Shown in pieces: positions 1-8,686 of a DNA stretch of 64,000 nucleotides. The stretch lies in contig NZ_JAHYCB010000004.1 of assembly GCF_019430945.1 (NCBI RefSeq), forward strand, positions 186,001 through 250,000, in the 5' to 3' direction. Each line of letters starts with the position of its first letter. The stretch's first letter is position 1. This DNA comes from Neorhizobium populisoli. GTDB lineage: Bacteria; Pseudomonadota; Alphaproteobacteria; Rhizobiales; Rhizobiaceae. The translations under genes were made by a program, and so were the position numbers. A model generated the notes under the pieces. It was not told the origin of the DNA and searched no databases. It saw only the letters and a program-made list of their open reading frames with translations.

Positions 1-670
1 TTTCGTCCGCCAAAAGATCGGCACTCGCGCCCTGCCAGACCACGGCACCGCGATCGAGGATGACGGCATCGTCGGTGAGCGGCAGGACCTTCTTGGCCTT
101 TTGCTCGATGATGATCGCCGACATGCCTTCGCCCTGGGTGATCCGCTGGATGGCGATCAGCAGTTCATCGACGATAATGGGCGCAAGGCCCTCGGTCGGC
201 TCGTCGAGCAGCAACAGCTTCGGATTGACCATCAGAGCGCGGCCGACGGCCAGCATCTGCTGTTCGCCGCCGGAAAGCTGGTTGCCGAGGTTCTTGCGGC
301 GTTCCTTGAGGCGCGGGAACATGCCGTAGACGCGCTCGACGGTCCACACACCCGGGCGGGCGATGGCGGTGAGGTTTTCCTCCACCGTCAGCGATTTGAA
401 TATGTTGCGCTCCTGCGGCACCCAGCCGATGCCGGACGCGGCGCGGCGGTCGGGGCGAAGCTTGGTCACGTCCTTGCCCATCAGGTGGATCGAGCCCGAA
501 TGGTGGGTGGTGACGCCGGCGAGCGTATTGACGAAGGTCGTCTTGCCCGTGCCATTGCGGCCGAGCAATGCCAGCGTGCGGCCTTCCGGAATGGTCAGGC
601 TGATGCCGGCCAGCACGCTTGCCTCGCCATAACCGGCCACCAGTTTCTCGGTCTGCAATACCGGGGTCAT
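1..670 (-). CDS. livF: Branched-chain amino-acid-type ABC transporter ATP-binding protein LivF (3' end outside window)
   Basis: This is the second ATPase of a Liv/HAAT importer; it hydrolyses ATP at the inner membrane to drive uptake of an amino acid or related carboxylate. The frame is open from an ATG at 670 to the left edge, so the C-terminus is missing. Translating the minus strand gives a Walker A motif GRNGTGKTT at residues 37-45, a signature LSGGEQQ near residue 132, and Walker B LLLLDEP followed by TEGLAP, which is typical of LivF. The ATG overlaps the livG stop by 4 nt (ATGA), implying translational coupling. It is the last visible gene of the minus-strand livHMGF order. The substrate cannot be told from an ATPase. 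Confidence 0.93.
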   Translation of the reverse strand, partial: MTPVLQTEKLVAGYGEASVLAGISLTIPEGRTLALLGRNGTGKTTFVNTLAGVTTHHSGSIHLMGKDVTKLRPDRRAASGIGWVPQERNIFKSLTVEENLTAIARPGVWTVERVYGMFPRLKERRKNLGNQLSGGEQQMLAVGRALMVNPKLLLLDEPTEGLAPIIVDELLIAIQRITQGEGMSAIIIEQKAKKVLPLTDDAVILDRGAVVWQGASADLLADE

Positions 671-1416
671 GCATTTTCTCCGAGATAGACGGCTTTGACA
701 CGCGGGTCGGTGGAGATTTCCGCCACCGTGCCTTCGACGAAGAGCGCACCGGCGACGAGGACCGAGATGCGGTTGGCGAAGGAGAAGACGAGATCCATGT
801 CGTGCTCGATCAGCAGCACCGTCACGTCTGCAGGCAGGTCGGAAACGATCTGCAGAACTTCATGCCTTTCATCTTCCGGCACGCCGGCGGCCGGTTCGTC
901 GAGCAGCAGCACGCGGGGCTTGGCGGCAAAGGCAACGGCGATTTCCAGCAGGCGCTGCTTGCCATAGGGGAGGATCACCGTGCGCTCGCCCATTGCGGAT
1001 GCGAGGCCGAAGCGGGCGAGCAGAGCGGCCGCTTCATTGACGATCTGGTCGTAACCTGCGACGGACTTCCAGAGATTGTGGCCGACGCCCTCCCGCTCGG
1101 CGATCGCCAGCGCCACGGTTTCCAGCGGCGTGAAATCGTTGAACAGCTGGTTGATCTGGAAGGTGCGGGTCAGGCCGCGTTTGACGCGCTTGAAGGCGGC
1201 GAGCGAGGTAATGTCCTCGCCTTCCAGGAAGACCTGACCTTCGGAGGGCGGCAGGACGCCGGTCAGGAGGTTGATCAGCGTCGTTTTGCCGGCGCCATTC
1301 GGGCCGATCAGCGCGTGGCGGGCACCGCGTTCTACCTTGATGCTGACATCGTTGGTGGCAAGGAAGGCACCGAAGCGGCGCTTCAGGTTTTTGGTTTCGA
1401 GAACGATTTCGCTCAT
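667..1416 (-). CDS. livG: Branched-chain amino-acid-type ABC transporter ATP-binding protein LivG
   Basis: This 249-residue protein is the first ATPase of the Liv-type importer. Walker A GPNGAGKTT lies at residues 38-46 and Walker B RVLLLDEP is present, followed by AAGVPEDE, close to the LivG pattern AAGxNxxE. The ABC signature is degenerate (LPYGKQR instead of LSxGxQ), which is common in this subfamily. Its start overlaps the livM stop by 4 nt and its stop overlaps the livF start by 4 nt, so all four membrane and ATPase genes form one tightly coupled unit. Length is normal for LivG (about 250 residues). Confidence 0.94.
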   Translation of the reverse strand: MSEIVLETKNLKRRFGAFLATNDVSIKVERGARHALIGPNGAGKTTLINLLTGVLPPSEGQVFLEGEDITSLAAFKRVKRGLTRTFQINQLFNDFTPLETVALAIAEREGVGHNLWKSVAGYDQIVNEAAALLARFGLASAMGERTVILPYGKQRLLEIAVAFAAKPRVLLLDEPAAGVPEDERHEVLQIVSDLPADVTVLLIEHDMDLVFSFANRISVLVAGALFVEGTVAEISTDPRVKAVYLGENA

Positions 1417-2453
1417 TGCCCGTCCTCCTTCTTCGAGAAGCGTTCCGGCAGGTATTCCACCCAGCGGGCCAGCCGCTCGCGGCCGATCAGCACCAGGATG
1501 ACCAGCAGCATGCCGATATAGAACATCCAGTATTGCGGGGTGATCACCGACAGCCAGTCCTTGATCAGCGTGAAGAACACCGCGCCGAAAATACCGCCAT
1601 AAAGATAACCGGTACCGCCGATGACGAGCACGAGCAGCACGTCGGCCGAACGGTGGAAGGCGAGCACGTCGGGTGAGACGAAGCTGGTGGTCTGGGTAAG
1701 CAGCGCACCCGCCACACCGGCGAAGACTGCAGCGATCGTGTAGACCGTAACGATACGCTTTCGGGCCGGCACGGCGATCATCGCGGAACGCATCGCATTG
1801 CCCTTGATCGCCTTCAGCGACATGCCGAAAGGCGAGAAGGCGATGCGGCGCATGATCATCGTCGAGACGAACAGCACGGCGATGCAGTAGACGTAACCCA
1901 CTTTGCCGAACAGGTCGAATTCGAAGAGGCCGAGAACAGGCCCCGGCGAGAAGCCGGAGAGGCCATCTGCGCCGCCGGTCAGCCAGGCCATCTGGTTTGC
2001 CACTTCTGCCATCATCAGGCCGATGCCGAGCGTCGTCATCAGGCGCGTCAGGTCCGAGCCGCGCAGGATGAGGAAGCTGGTCAACAAGCCGAGCACGCCG
2101 GAAACTATGCCGGCAACAATCAGGCCCGTCACCGGTTCGGCGACGAAATGCATGGCCATCAGGCCGGCGACATAGGCTCCGAGGCCAAAAAAGGCGGTGT
2201 GGCCGAGCGAGACGATGCCGGCAAAACCGAGCACCAGATCGAGCGAGACGGCAAACAGCGCCAGGATGGCGATTTCCGTCAGGATCAGCATTTTCGACGG
2301 CAGCACGAAATAGGCGGCGATCGCAGCGATCCAGACGATGATCTCGAAGAAGCGAATCCGGCTGCGGCGTTTCATTAGCTTGGCGGCGCGAGCCTCTGCA
2401 GTGGCGGTGGAAGAGGGGGCCGTCACGTTGGTATCCTGTTGAACTGCACTCAT
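1413..2453 (-). CDS. livM: Branched-chain amino-acid-type ABC transporter permease LivM
   Basis: This 346-residue inner-membrane permease has about nine to ten hydrophobic segments after a polar N-terminal extension of roughly 35 residues rich in Ala, Arg and Lys. The LivM-family patterns LVLGFAGIVSLGHTAFFGLGAY and the cytoplasmic EAA-like loop around SPFGMSLKAIKGN are visible. It pairs with LivH to form the translocation channel. It overlaps livH and livG by 4 nt each. The N-terminal extension is longer than in many LivM proteins, so an internal start is possible, but the overlapping start favours the longer form. Confidence 0.92.
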   Translation of the reverse strand: MSAVQQDTNVTAPSSTATAEARAAKLMKRRSRIRFFEIIVWIAAIAAYFVLPSKMLILTEIAILALFAVSLDLVLGFAGIVSLGHTAFFGLGAYVAGLMAMHFVAEPVTGLIVAGIVSGVLGLLTSFLILRGSDLTRLMTTLGIGLMMAEVANQMAWLTGGADGLSGFSPGPVLGLFEFDLFGKVGYVYCIAVLFVSTMIMRRIAFSPFGMSLKAIKGNAMRSAMIAVPARKRIVTVYTIAAVFAGVAGALLTQTTSFVSPDVLAFHRSADVLLVLVIGGTGYLYGGIFGAVFFTLIKDWLSVITPQYWMFYIGMLLVILVLIGRERLARWVEYLPERFSKKEDGQ

Positions 2454-3307
2454 CGTCCGCCCCTCGTGAAAAGTCCGTTCGGACGCAGGATCAGCATGAT
2501 GATCATCAGGCCGTAGATGACGAAGGGACCGATCGCCGGCACGTAATATTTGCCCGCCACGTCGGCGATGCCGAGCAGCATGGCGGCAAGGAACGGGCCG
2601 GAAACGGTCGACGTGCCGCCGACCGAAACGACGATCAGGAAGTAGATCATGAACTTCAACGGAAAATTCGGGTCGAGGCCGAGGATTTCCGCACCCATCG
2701 CACCGCCGAGACCGGCAAGGCCGGAGCCGAAGGCGAATGTCAGCGCGAAGACGACCGGCACATTGATCCCCAGACCTATGGCGACGCGGCGGTCATCGAC
2801 CGCAGCACGCAGCCGGCTGCCGAACCGGGTTTTTGACAGGATGAGCTGCAGGACGACAGCGAGTATCGCGCAGAGGATGATCGTGAACAGCCGGTAGCGG
2901 CCGACGCCGACGCCGAACACATCCATCCGGCCGGAAAGCTCCGGCGGCAGATTGATCAGCTGCTGCTGGCCGCCCATGAAATAGTCAGTCGCGGCGATCG
3001 CCATGAAGACGATGCCGATCGAGAACAGGACCTGGTCCAGATGCGGCGCCTGATAAAGCCACTGATAAAGCGTGCGCTCAAGAATAAGGCCGATTGCAGC
3101 CGACACAAGGAAGGCCGCCGGCAGACACCAGTAGAACGAGATGCCGTAACGGTTCATCATGATGACGGTGACATACCCGCCGGCCATCGCGAAGGCGCCA
3201 TGCGCCAGGTTGATGAAGTTCATCAGGCCGAGCGTCACCGTCAGCCCGCAGGCCAGGATGAACAGCAACATGCCGTAAGCTATGCCGTCGAAGAGGATGG
3301 TCAGCAT
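2450..3307 (-). CDS. livH: Branched-chain amino-acid-type ABC transporter permease LivH
   Basis: This 285-residue inner-membrane permease is the partner of LivM. The N-terminal pattern GIAYGMLLFILACGLTVTLG, followed by MNFINLAHGAFAMAGGY, is diagnostic for LivH. About eight membrane segments are visible. It is the first gene of the permease and ATPase block. The receptor gene at 3606-4784 lies upstream, separated by about 300 bp that holds a RIME-like repeat. That gap could uncouple expression of the receptor from the membrane genes. Confidence 0.93.
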   Translation of the reverse strand: MLTILFDGIAYGMLLFILACGLTVTLGLMNFINLAHGAFAMAGGYVTVIMMNRYGISFYWCLPAAFLVSAAIGLILERTLYQWLYQAPHLDQVLFSIGIVFMAIAATDYFMGGQQQLINLPPELSGRMDVFGVGVGRYRLFTIILCAILAVVLQLILSKTRFGSRLRAAVDDRRVAIGLGINVPVVFALTFAFGSGLAGLGGAMGAEILGLDPNFPLKFMIYFLIVVSVGGTSTVSGPFLAAMLLGIADVAGKYYVPAIGPFVIYGLMIIMLILRPNGLFTRGGR

Positions 3308-3422
3308 GCGTGGTCTTCTCTAGGGCCTGAGTTTCAAGCGGTTACGATCACGAGGGTATTGTCGCCGGGAATGGGGATGGGCTCAAGGGGCAACACATCT
3401 TGATGATGCCTCTCGCCCGGAA

Positions 3423-3549
3423 CCCCCTCATCCGCCCTTCGGGCACTTTCTCCCCGCTGGGGAGAAGGGAAGGACGCGGCAACGCTTCCGTTCCTCCTCT
3501 CCCCTTGGGGAGAGGGTGGCCGAGCAAAGCGGAGGCCGGGTGAGGGGGC
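3423..3549. repeat. RIME-like intergenic repeat, copy A
   Basis: The element begins with CCCCCTCATCCG and ends with the matching inverted GGGTGAGGGGG. Inside it has hairpins of the type TTCTCCCCGCTGGGGAGAAGG and TCTCCCCTTGGGGAGAG. This layout matches the Rhizobium-specific intergenic mosaic elements (RIME). It lies between the receptor gene and livH on the minus strand and may act as a transcription attenuator or mRNA-end stabiliser. It fills most of the 298-bp gap; nothing else is visible there. Confidence 0.75.
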
Positions 3550-3605
3550 GGCAGACTTCGAGGCTCACTGAAAGGCGAGCTTAGATTTTGCCGCCCGACC
3601 GTTCT

Positions 3606-4784
3606 TTACTTCGCTTCCGCCTTCTCCGGATCCTTCAGATCCTTGAAGGTCGCGAACTCGACATTGTGCAGCTCGCCGCCAACATCCTTCACTTCGCGCA
3701 TATAGATGTTCTGGATGATGTCGCGGGTTTCCGGATCGATGGAGACCGGGCCGCGCGGGCTGACCCAGGAAAGGCCCTTGACGGCAGCCATGAAGGCCGG
3801 GCCGGTCGGGTCGCCCTTGGTCTTTTCCAGAGCGGCGTAGATCAGCGCCATGCCGTCGTAACCGCCGACCGACATGAAGTTCGGGCGCATGTCCGGGTTG
3901 CCCTTCTTGAAGGCGGCGACATAAGCCTTGTTTTCCGGGCTGTCATGCGCCGTGGCGTAGAAGTGGCCGGTGATGGTGCCGAGAGCCGGCTTGCCCATCG
4001 AGTTCAGGATATCGTCATCGGTCACGTCGCCGGTGGCGATCAGCTTGACGCCGGCCTCGGTCAGGCCGCGATCGGCGAACTGCTTCATGAACAGCGCGCC
4101 GGCGCCCGAAGGCAGGAACACGAAGACGGCATCCGGCTTGGCGTCACGGACGCGCTGCAGGAAGGGCGCGAAATCGGGGTTTGCCAGCGGCACGCGAACG
4201 GCTTCGGTGATCTCGCCACCCTTCGCCTTGAATTCCTTGGAGAACCACTTCTCGGCGTCGATGCCCGGACCGTAGTCGGAAACCAGGGTCACGACCTTCT
4301 TGATGCCGTTCTGGGCAGCCCAGGTGCCGACCGGCAGCGAATACTGCGGCAGGGTGCCGGAGGTGCGGGTGATGTATTCAGACGCCTTGGTAATCGAGGC
4401 GGTGCCGGCAGCCATGACGACGGTCGGGATCTTCGCCTGCGTCGCAACCGGGCCGACGGCCATGGCGAGCGGGGTGAGGCCGAAGCCGGCGAGCACCTTG
4501 GCGCCGTCATTGACGACGAGTTCCTGGGCGATGCGGCGGGTCTGGTCGGCAGTGCCGGCGTCGTCGCGAATGACGAGTTCGATCTTCTTGCCTGCGACGG
4601 TATCGCCATGCGTGGCGATAAAAGTCTTGGCGCCTGCCGAAACCTGGCGGCCGGTCGATGCGAATGGGCCGGTCATCGGCAGGATGAGGCCGACCTTGAT
4701 GGTTTCCTGGGCATAAGCCGGAATGGCTGCGAGGCCGCAAAGGGCAACGCTCGCCGCTGCGATCAGGGTTCTTCTCTTGAGCAT
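3606..4784 (-). CDS. ABC transporter substrate-binding protein, Liv/HAAT type (paralogue 1)
   Basis: This 392-residue periplasmic receptor starts with a clear Sec signal peptide (LKRRTLIAAASVALCGLAAIPAYAQ, cut after AYA). The mature part begins ETIKVGLILPMTGPFASTGR, typical of the periplasmic-binding-protein type I fold (Peripla_BP_6) used by Liv systems. It lies upstream of livHMGF on the same strand, so it is the probable receptor. The second receptor at 7127-8296 is clearly paralogous: both share the pieces SDYGPGID, VRVPLANPDFAPFLQRVRD and RPNFMSVGGYD. An RBS-like GAGGAGACAG precedes the ATG. The ligand could be a branched-chain amino acid, amide or aromatic acid; nothing here decides. 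Confidence 0.92.
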   Translation of the reverse strand: MLKRRTLIAAASVALCGLAAIPAYAQETIKVGLILPMTGPFASTGRQVSAGAKTFIATHGDTVAGKKIELVIRDDAGTADQTRRIAQELVVNDGAKVLAGFGLTPLAMAVGPVATQAKIPTVVMAAGTASITKASEYITRTSGTLPQYSLPVGTWAAQNGIKKVVTLVSDYGPGIDAEKWFSKEFKAKGGEITEAVRVPLANPDFAPFLQRVRDAKPDAVFVFLPSGAGALFMKQFADRGLTEAGVKLIATGDVTDDDILNSMGKPALGTITGHFYATAHDSPENKAYVAAFKKGNPDMRPNFMSVGGYDGMALIYAALEKTKGDPTGPAFMAAVKGLSWVSPRGPVSIDPETRDIIQNIYMREVKDVGGELHNVEFATFKDLKDPEKAEAK

Positions 4785-5182
4785 GTCTGTCTCCTCCTCA
4801 AGGGTACGAATTTATTATGAGCCGTTCCCGTCGACGCGTCGTGATGACGCCGCCTCCTGGACCCGTCACGATAGGTAAGCTATATCCAGAATGTATACAC
4901 GACAGTCAACGGTACGAGATAGTTTGGTCTCCCACTATCTTCATTTTTTCGTCAGTTTCCGTGATCTTCGCCATTTCCGGTTTTCTTGGCGATATGGCGA
5001 AACGCTGCCGCTTCATCCGTGCCTCAACTCCCGTGGCCCGGACATATCACCGTTTCCCGTTTCCGGACGATATGCCTCCCGCCGACGTCGATCTCTGTTC
5101 TCTCCTATAAACCGCAGTTTCGACGAACGTTTATCAGTTCGTCTGCCGGAGGCATAAGTTCTGGTTATAATATAGTTCCAGC
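4785..5182. other. Intergenic region upstream of receptor 1
   Basis: This is about 400 bp between the LysR gene (stop at 5183) and the receptor start at 4784. It holds a promoter-like pair at 4881-4909 with a TGTATACA palindrome inside the spacer. The rest is noticeably more AT-rich than the flanking genes. I see no convincing small gene; open frames here lack good ribosome sites and family features. Confidence 0.5.
4881..4909 (-). promoter_or_regulatory. Putative promoter with TGTATACA operator for receptor 1
   Basis: On the minus strand, TTGACT (4909-4904) is followed after 17 nt by GATATA (4886-4881). The perfect palindrome TGTATACA (4892-4899) sits in the spacer, where a bound repressor would block RNA polymerase. 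The core GTATAC fits the GT-N-AC type of site used by many GntR/FCD regulators. The start codon is about 95 nt downstream. The -10 match is only moderate. Confidence 0.45.
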
Positions 5183-6388
5183 TCAGCCATCTGGGCGGGT
5201 GGGCAGAAGATCGATAAAAGCCTGCTGCGCGGCTGTCGGCAACCAGTCCTTGCGTGAAGTTACACCGATCGGCCGCGAGGTATGGGAGAGATCGAAGGGA
5301 AGGGCCGCCATAAGCCCACGGGCGATTTCCGCCTCCGCCTGCAGGCGTGACGTGCAGCCCAGATGATCGCTGCTGTCGAGAAGCTCGCGCATCAGGATGA
5401 GCGAACCGGTTTCGACGATGCTCTTCGGCGCTGAAGTGCCGGCATCCCCAAATACGCTTTCGAAATACCGGCGGATCGGCGTACCGGCATGTGCGACCAC
5501 CCATGGATAGGCGGCAAGTTCCTCTCCGGTAATCTTCGCCCGTGCCGCCAGCGGGTGGTTATTGCCGGCGACGAGAACGATCGTGTCGTAGAACAATACC
5601 CGCTGCTCCACATCGCTGACGGGCGCAGGGACCCGCAGCGCGCCGAGCAGGAAGTCGATCTCGCCGCGGCGGAGCGCTAGCAGCAGATCCGGATACGGGC
5701 CTTCGTTGATCTGCAGTGGCAGGTTGGGACGCTGCTTGCGGAAGGCAGCAATCGCCTTCGGCAGCACATAGGATTTCGCAAGCGGTGTCGCCCCGATGAC
5801 GATCCGGCCGATTTCGGCCGATGTCAGTTCTGCCATGTCGGCGTCAGCCTGCTCCAGTTCAAGAAAGGCCAGTTTGGCGGCCTGCGCCAGTGCCTGCGCG
5901 GGACGGGTCGCGACAATGCCGTAAGAGGTGCGTTCGAACAGAGGCCGCGCCGCCTCTTCTTCCAGTTGCCCCACGGCGCGATAGACTGCCGGCTGACTGA
6001 GGCCAAGCTTTCTGGCGGCAAGCGTGAAGCTTTCGGTCTCCCGCACCGCGATCAGCGATTTCAGTTGCGCAGTTGTTGCCGTTATCGTCAGCCGCGGTGA
6101 AAGTTCGGCGAGTGCCGGATCGAGATAACCGAAAGCGCGAGTGACGCGCCGGGCAAGTGTTTCGCCTGCGGCATTCGCGAATATCTTCTGCGGCGTGCGG
6201 GAAAAAAGCGGCAGTCCAGCGGTTTTCTCGATCTTGGAAAGAGCTTGCGTGACGGCAGGCTGGGAAACGAAACATATTTCTGCGGCGCGCGTGACTGAAC
6301 CGCTTTCGACAACCGCGAGAAAGGCCCGCAGGTGGCGCAGGCTGTGGTGAAGGATGGTCGGGGTGGGATCGTCAGGCCGGGAATTCAT
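5183..6388 (-). CDS. LysR-family transcriptional regulator with two tandem HTH domains
   Basis: This is a DNA-binding regulator of 401 residues, about 100 longer than a normal LysR protein. The extra length comes from a second N-terminal winged-helix HTH. HTH 1 covers about residues 18-65 (AFLAVVESGSVTRAAE, then VSQPAVTQALSKIE and LPLFSR). HTH 2 covers about residues 106-153 (SLIAVRETESFTLAARKLG, then LSQPAVYRAVGQLE and RPLFER). A LysR effector-binding domain follows from about residue 185 (GRIVIGATPLAKSYVLP). It sits between the two paralogous receptors and may respond to the same ligand. The target sites are not known. Confidence 0.9.
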   Translation of the reverse strand: MNSRPDDPTPTILHHSLRHLRAFLAVVESGSVTRAAEICFVSQPAVTQALSKIEKTAGLPLFSRTPQKIFANAAGETLARRVTRAFGYLDPALAELSPRLTITATTAQLKSLIAVRETESFTLAARKLGLSQPAVYRAVGQLEEEAARPLFERTSYGIVATRPAQALAQAAKLAFLELEQADADMAELTSAEIGRIVIGATPLAKSYVLPKAIAAFRKQRPNLPLQINEGPYPDLLLALRRGEIDFLLGALRVPAPVSDVEQRVLFYDTIVLVAGNNHPLAARAKITGEELAAYPWVVAHAGTPIRRYFESVFGDAGTSAPKSIVETGSLILMRELLDSSDHLGCTSRLQAEAEIARGLMAALPFDLSHTSRPIGVTSRKDWLPTAAQQAFIDLLPTRPDG

Positions 6389-6445
6389 GATGTGGCGATC
6401 CTAACATACCGGCTCGCCCTTGTACTGTCCCGATCTATAAGCCGA

Positions 6446-6958
6446 TCAAAACCGGCCGGGAAAATGATCCTGCAGCGCCATCAGAACTTCCTCGACAACT
6501 TCGGAGACGTTCTTGCCTGCGGTGTCTATGACAACGGTACTGTCGTCCCAGTCTTCCCAGGTCCGGTTGGTCACGGCTTGCCAGCTTGGTTTGATCAGGC
6601 CTTCGACATCGGTCTCGCGGGTCTCCACCCTGAAGCGGTGCTCCCTGGGATCGGAACATGTAACTTCGACCTGGATTGCCCTCACGCCATTACGTGCCGC
6701 AACCGCCTGCCAGGCCTTGCGGCTGATTTCGATAGCATTGACCGAATCCGCCACGACGACCCGGTTGGCGGCGAGATTGTCCGCTGCAATGGCGTATGCC
6801 ACGACATAACCCGCTGGACCGACATCGCCGATGCCGGAATTGCGGATCGCCTGCTCTATCGTATCGACCTTGACATGTACGGCGCCGATCCGTGCAGCCA
6901 GCCCTCTTGCGAGGGTCGTCTTGCCGCTGCCGGGCAGGCCTCCGAGAATGATCAGCAT
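6446..6958 (-). CDS. Small P-loop kinase-like ATPase (AAA_33 type)
   Basis: This 170-residue cytoplasmic protein begins LIILGGLPGSGKTTLARGLA, a Walker A motif at the extreme N-terminus. VVVADSVNAIEISRKAW and a late basic segment resemble small nucleoside- or antibiotic-kinase-like proteins of the AAA_33 group, which probably phosphorylate a small molecule. I chose the ATG at 6958 because the P-loop follows directly and AAAGG lies upstream; longer forms would add an unstructured 29 residues. It is on the same strand as its neighbours but is separated from receptor 2 by a strong inverted repeat. The substrate is unknown. Confidence 0.75.
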   Translation of the reverse strand: MLIILGGLPGSGKTTLARGLAARIGAVHVKVDTIEQAIRNSGIGDVGPAGYVVAYAIAADNLAANRVVVADSVNAIEISRKAWQAVAARNGVRAIQVEVTCSDPREHRFRVETRETDVEGLIKPSWQAVTNRTWEDWDDSTVVIDTAGKNVSEVVEEVLMALQDHFPGRF

Positions 6959-7046
6959 CGCTTGGCCTTTCCACACATTGGAGGCTTGCGGCAAATTACA
7001 AACCGCCGCCGAATTATGACAGGCCGGAAGAAGGCCCTGAATCAAT

Positions 7047-7093
7047 AGACCGTCGCAAACACCGACTTGAATAGCCGGCTTTTGCGACGGTCT
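7047..7093. terminator. 13-bp perfect inverted repeat, probable terminator after receptor 2
   Basis: AGACCGTCGCAAA (7047-7059) and its exact reverse complement (7081-7093) are separated by 21 nt. It lies 34 nt beyond the stop of the receptor gene at 7127 and before the kinase gene, so a terminator or mRNA 3'-end hairpin is the simplest reading. There is no long T-tract on either side, which makes rho-independent termination uncertain. Confidence 0.5.
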
Positions 7094-7126
7094 TGTATCA
7101 GTCCGAAGAAGCGTGCCTGTCAGAGC

Positions 7127-8296
7127 TTACTTCGCGTTCGGATCCCTGATCTTCGGATAGGTCGCGAATTCGACGTTGTAGAGTTCGCCGTTTACTTCCT
7201 TGACTTCGCGCATATAGATGTCCTGCACGATGTCGCGGGTGGCCGGGTCGATGGCGATCGGGCCGCGAGGGCTTGTCCAGGAGGCACCCTTCATGGCTTC
7301 GACTAGCTTGGTGCCGTCGGTATCGCCATTGGTTTTCTTCAGCGCCATATAGGCGAGCGTCATGGCATCATAACCGCCGACCGACATGAAGTTCGGGCGC
7401 ATGTTGTTGCTGGCCTTCTTGACCTGCGCGACGAAAGCCTTGTTTTCCGGGCTGTCGTGTAGGGCCGAATAGAAGTGACCGGTGATGACGCCCTTGGCTG
7501 CCGGGCCGATGCCGTTCAAGAGGTCGTCGTCAGTGATGTCGCCGGTGCCGATCAGCTTGATGCCGGCGTCCGCGAGACCGCGCTCGATGAACTGCTTCAT
7601 GAACAGCGAACCAACGCCCGACGGAACGAACACGAAGACCGCATCCGGCTTGGAGTCACGCACGCGCTGCAGGAACGGCGCGAAGTCCGGATTTGCCAGC
7701 GGAACGCGGACGGCCTCGACGATCGTACCGCCTTCCTTCTTGAATTGGTTGGTGAAGCCCTGCTCGATGTCGATGCCTGGACCATAGTCGGAGACCAGCG
7801 TCACGACGCGCTTGACGTTGTTCTGTACCGCCCATGTGGCGACCGGAACGGCGGACTGCGGCCCGCCCATCGACGTGCGGACGTAATAGGGCGACTGCGG
7901 CATGATCGCGGACGTGGTGGCCGATGTGATGATTGCCGGAATCTTTGCCTGGTTGAGAACCGGCGCCACCGACATGGCGAGCGGGGTGAGGCCGAAGCCC
8001 ATCAGCATCTTGACGCCATCGTTGACGACGAGTTCCTGGGCGATACGGCGCGTCTGATCGGCGACGCTCGCGTCATCGCGCAGCACGATCTCGATCTTCT
8101 TGCCGGCGACCGTATCGCCGTTAAGCGCCATATAGGCCTTGACGCCGGCTTCCACCTGCCGGCCGGTCGAGGCGAAGGGGCCGGTCATCGGCAGTACGAG
8201 ACCGATTTTCACGGTCTCCTGCGCTGCGGCCGAAAAGGCTGCAAGCGTGCCGAATGCCACCGCCGCGGTCGCCATCAATGTTCTTCTGGTAATCAT
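7127..8296 (-). CDS. ABC transporter substrate-binding protein, Liv/HAAT type (paralogue 2)
   Basis: This 389-residue periplasmic receptor has a signal peptide (ITRRTLMATAAVAFGTLAAFSAAAQE). It is a close paralogue of the protein at 3606-4784: the mature start ETVKIGLVLPMTGPFASTGR and long internal stretches match almost residue for residue. No permease or ATPase lies beside it, so it probably docks on the LivHMGF channel at the left edge and widens its substrate range. A good RBS (GGAGGAAAG) precedes the ATG. Its upstream region carries the same promoter form and TGTATACA palindromes as paralogue 1, suggesting shared control. Confidence 0.92.
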   Translation of the reverse strand: MITRRTLMATAAVAFGTLAAFSAAAQETVKIGLVLPMTGPFASTGRQVEAGVKAYMALNGDTVAGKKIEIVLRDDASVADQTRRIAQELVVNDGVKMLMGFGLTPLAMSVAPVLNQAKIPAIITSATTSAIMPQSPYYVRTSMGGPQSAVPVATWAVQNNVKRVVTLVSDYGPGIDIEQGFTNQFKKEGGTIVEAVRVPLANPDFAPFLQRVRDSKPDAVFVFVPSGVGSLFMKQFIERGLADAGIKLIGTGDITDDDLLNGIGPAAKGVITGHFYSALHDSPENKAFVAQVKKASNNMRPNFMSVGGYDAMTLAYMALKKTNGDTDGTKLVEAMKGASWTSPRGPIAIDPATRDIVQDIYMREVKEVNGELYNVEFATYPKIRDPNAK

Positions 8297-8386
8297 TCTC
8301 TTTCCTCCTCCAGAGACGAATTGGTTAAATTCCCCGTGACGGAACCGCTTCCTCCGTGCGGTTAAGGTCCATCACAGCCTTAGGGT

Positions 8387-8416
8387 TATATCGAAGACAG
8401 TCACACCTTCAGTCAA
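8387..8416 (-). promoter_or_regulatory. Putative promoter of receptor 2
   Basis: On the minus strand TTGACT (8416-8411) and GATATA (8392-8387) are 18 nt apart. The same two hexamers appear upstream of paralogue 1 with a 17-nt gap, which strengthens the assignment. The start codon is about 90 nt downstream, as for paralogue 1. No TGTATACA falls inside this spacer; the nearest copy is at 8529. Confidence 0.4.
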
Positions 8417-8528
8417 TCAGTAGAAGCGCTTGGATATCCCGGTATCTTATACCTTCGTTAACGGCGGTTCCCGGATTGCAGGACCGGTCCGATACCGGCG
8501 GGCCGAAAATGTTGGATTCACGAATTCG

Positions 8529-8536
8529 TGTATACA
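8529..8536. promoter_or_regulatory. TGTATACA palindrome, candidate operator
   Basis: This is a perfect 8-bp palindrome, identical to the one in the promoter of paralogue 1 (4892-4899). It lies about 110 nt upstream of the putative promoter of receptor 2. It could be an auxiliary operator for a GntR-type regulator. No gene for such a regulator is in the window. Confidence 0.35.
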
Positions 8537-8686
8537 TATTCGGACTGCTCGATGTTGATTGCAATCCTTCGCGCTGACGGTCTGCCGAAATGAAAAAAGG
8601 TATTCGTAAAAAGGCGATTACCGTACATGCTCCTTCCAATCGCCGCTGTCCCAGCCTCCCCGATACCACCCACTCATGCTTAAATC

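Noticed and set aside
8554-8569. GTTGATTGCAATCCTT resembles parS for RepB
   Set aside because: The centre GATTGCAATC is a palindrome, but the right end is CTT instead of AAC, and no second copy was found nearby, so it is too weak to call.
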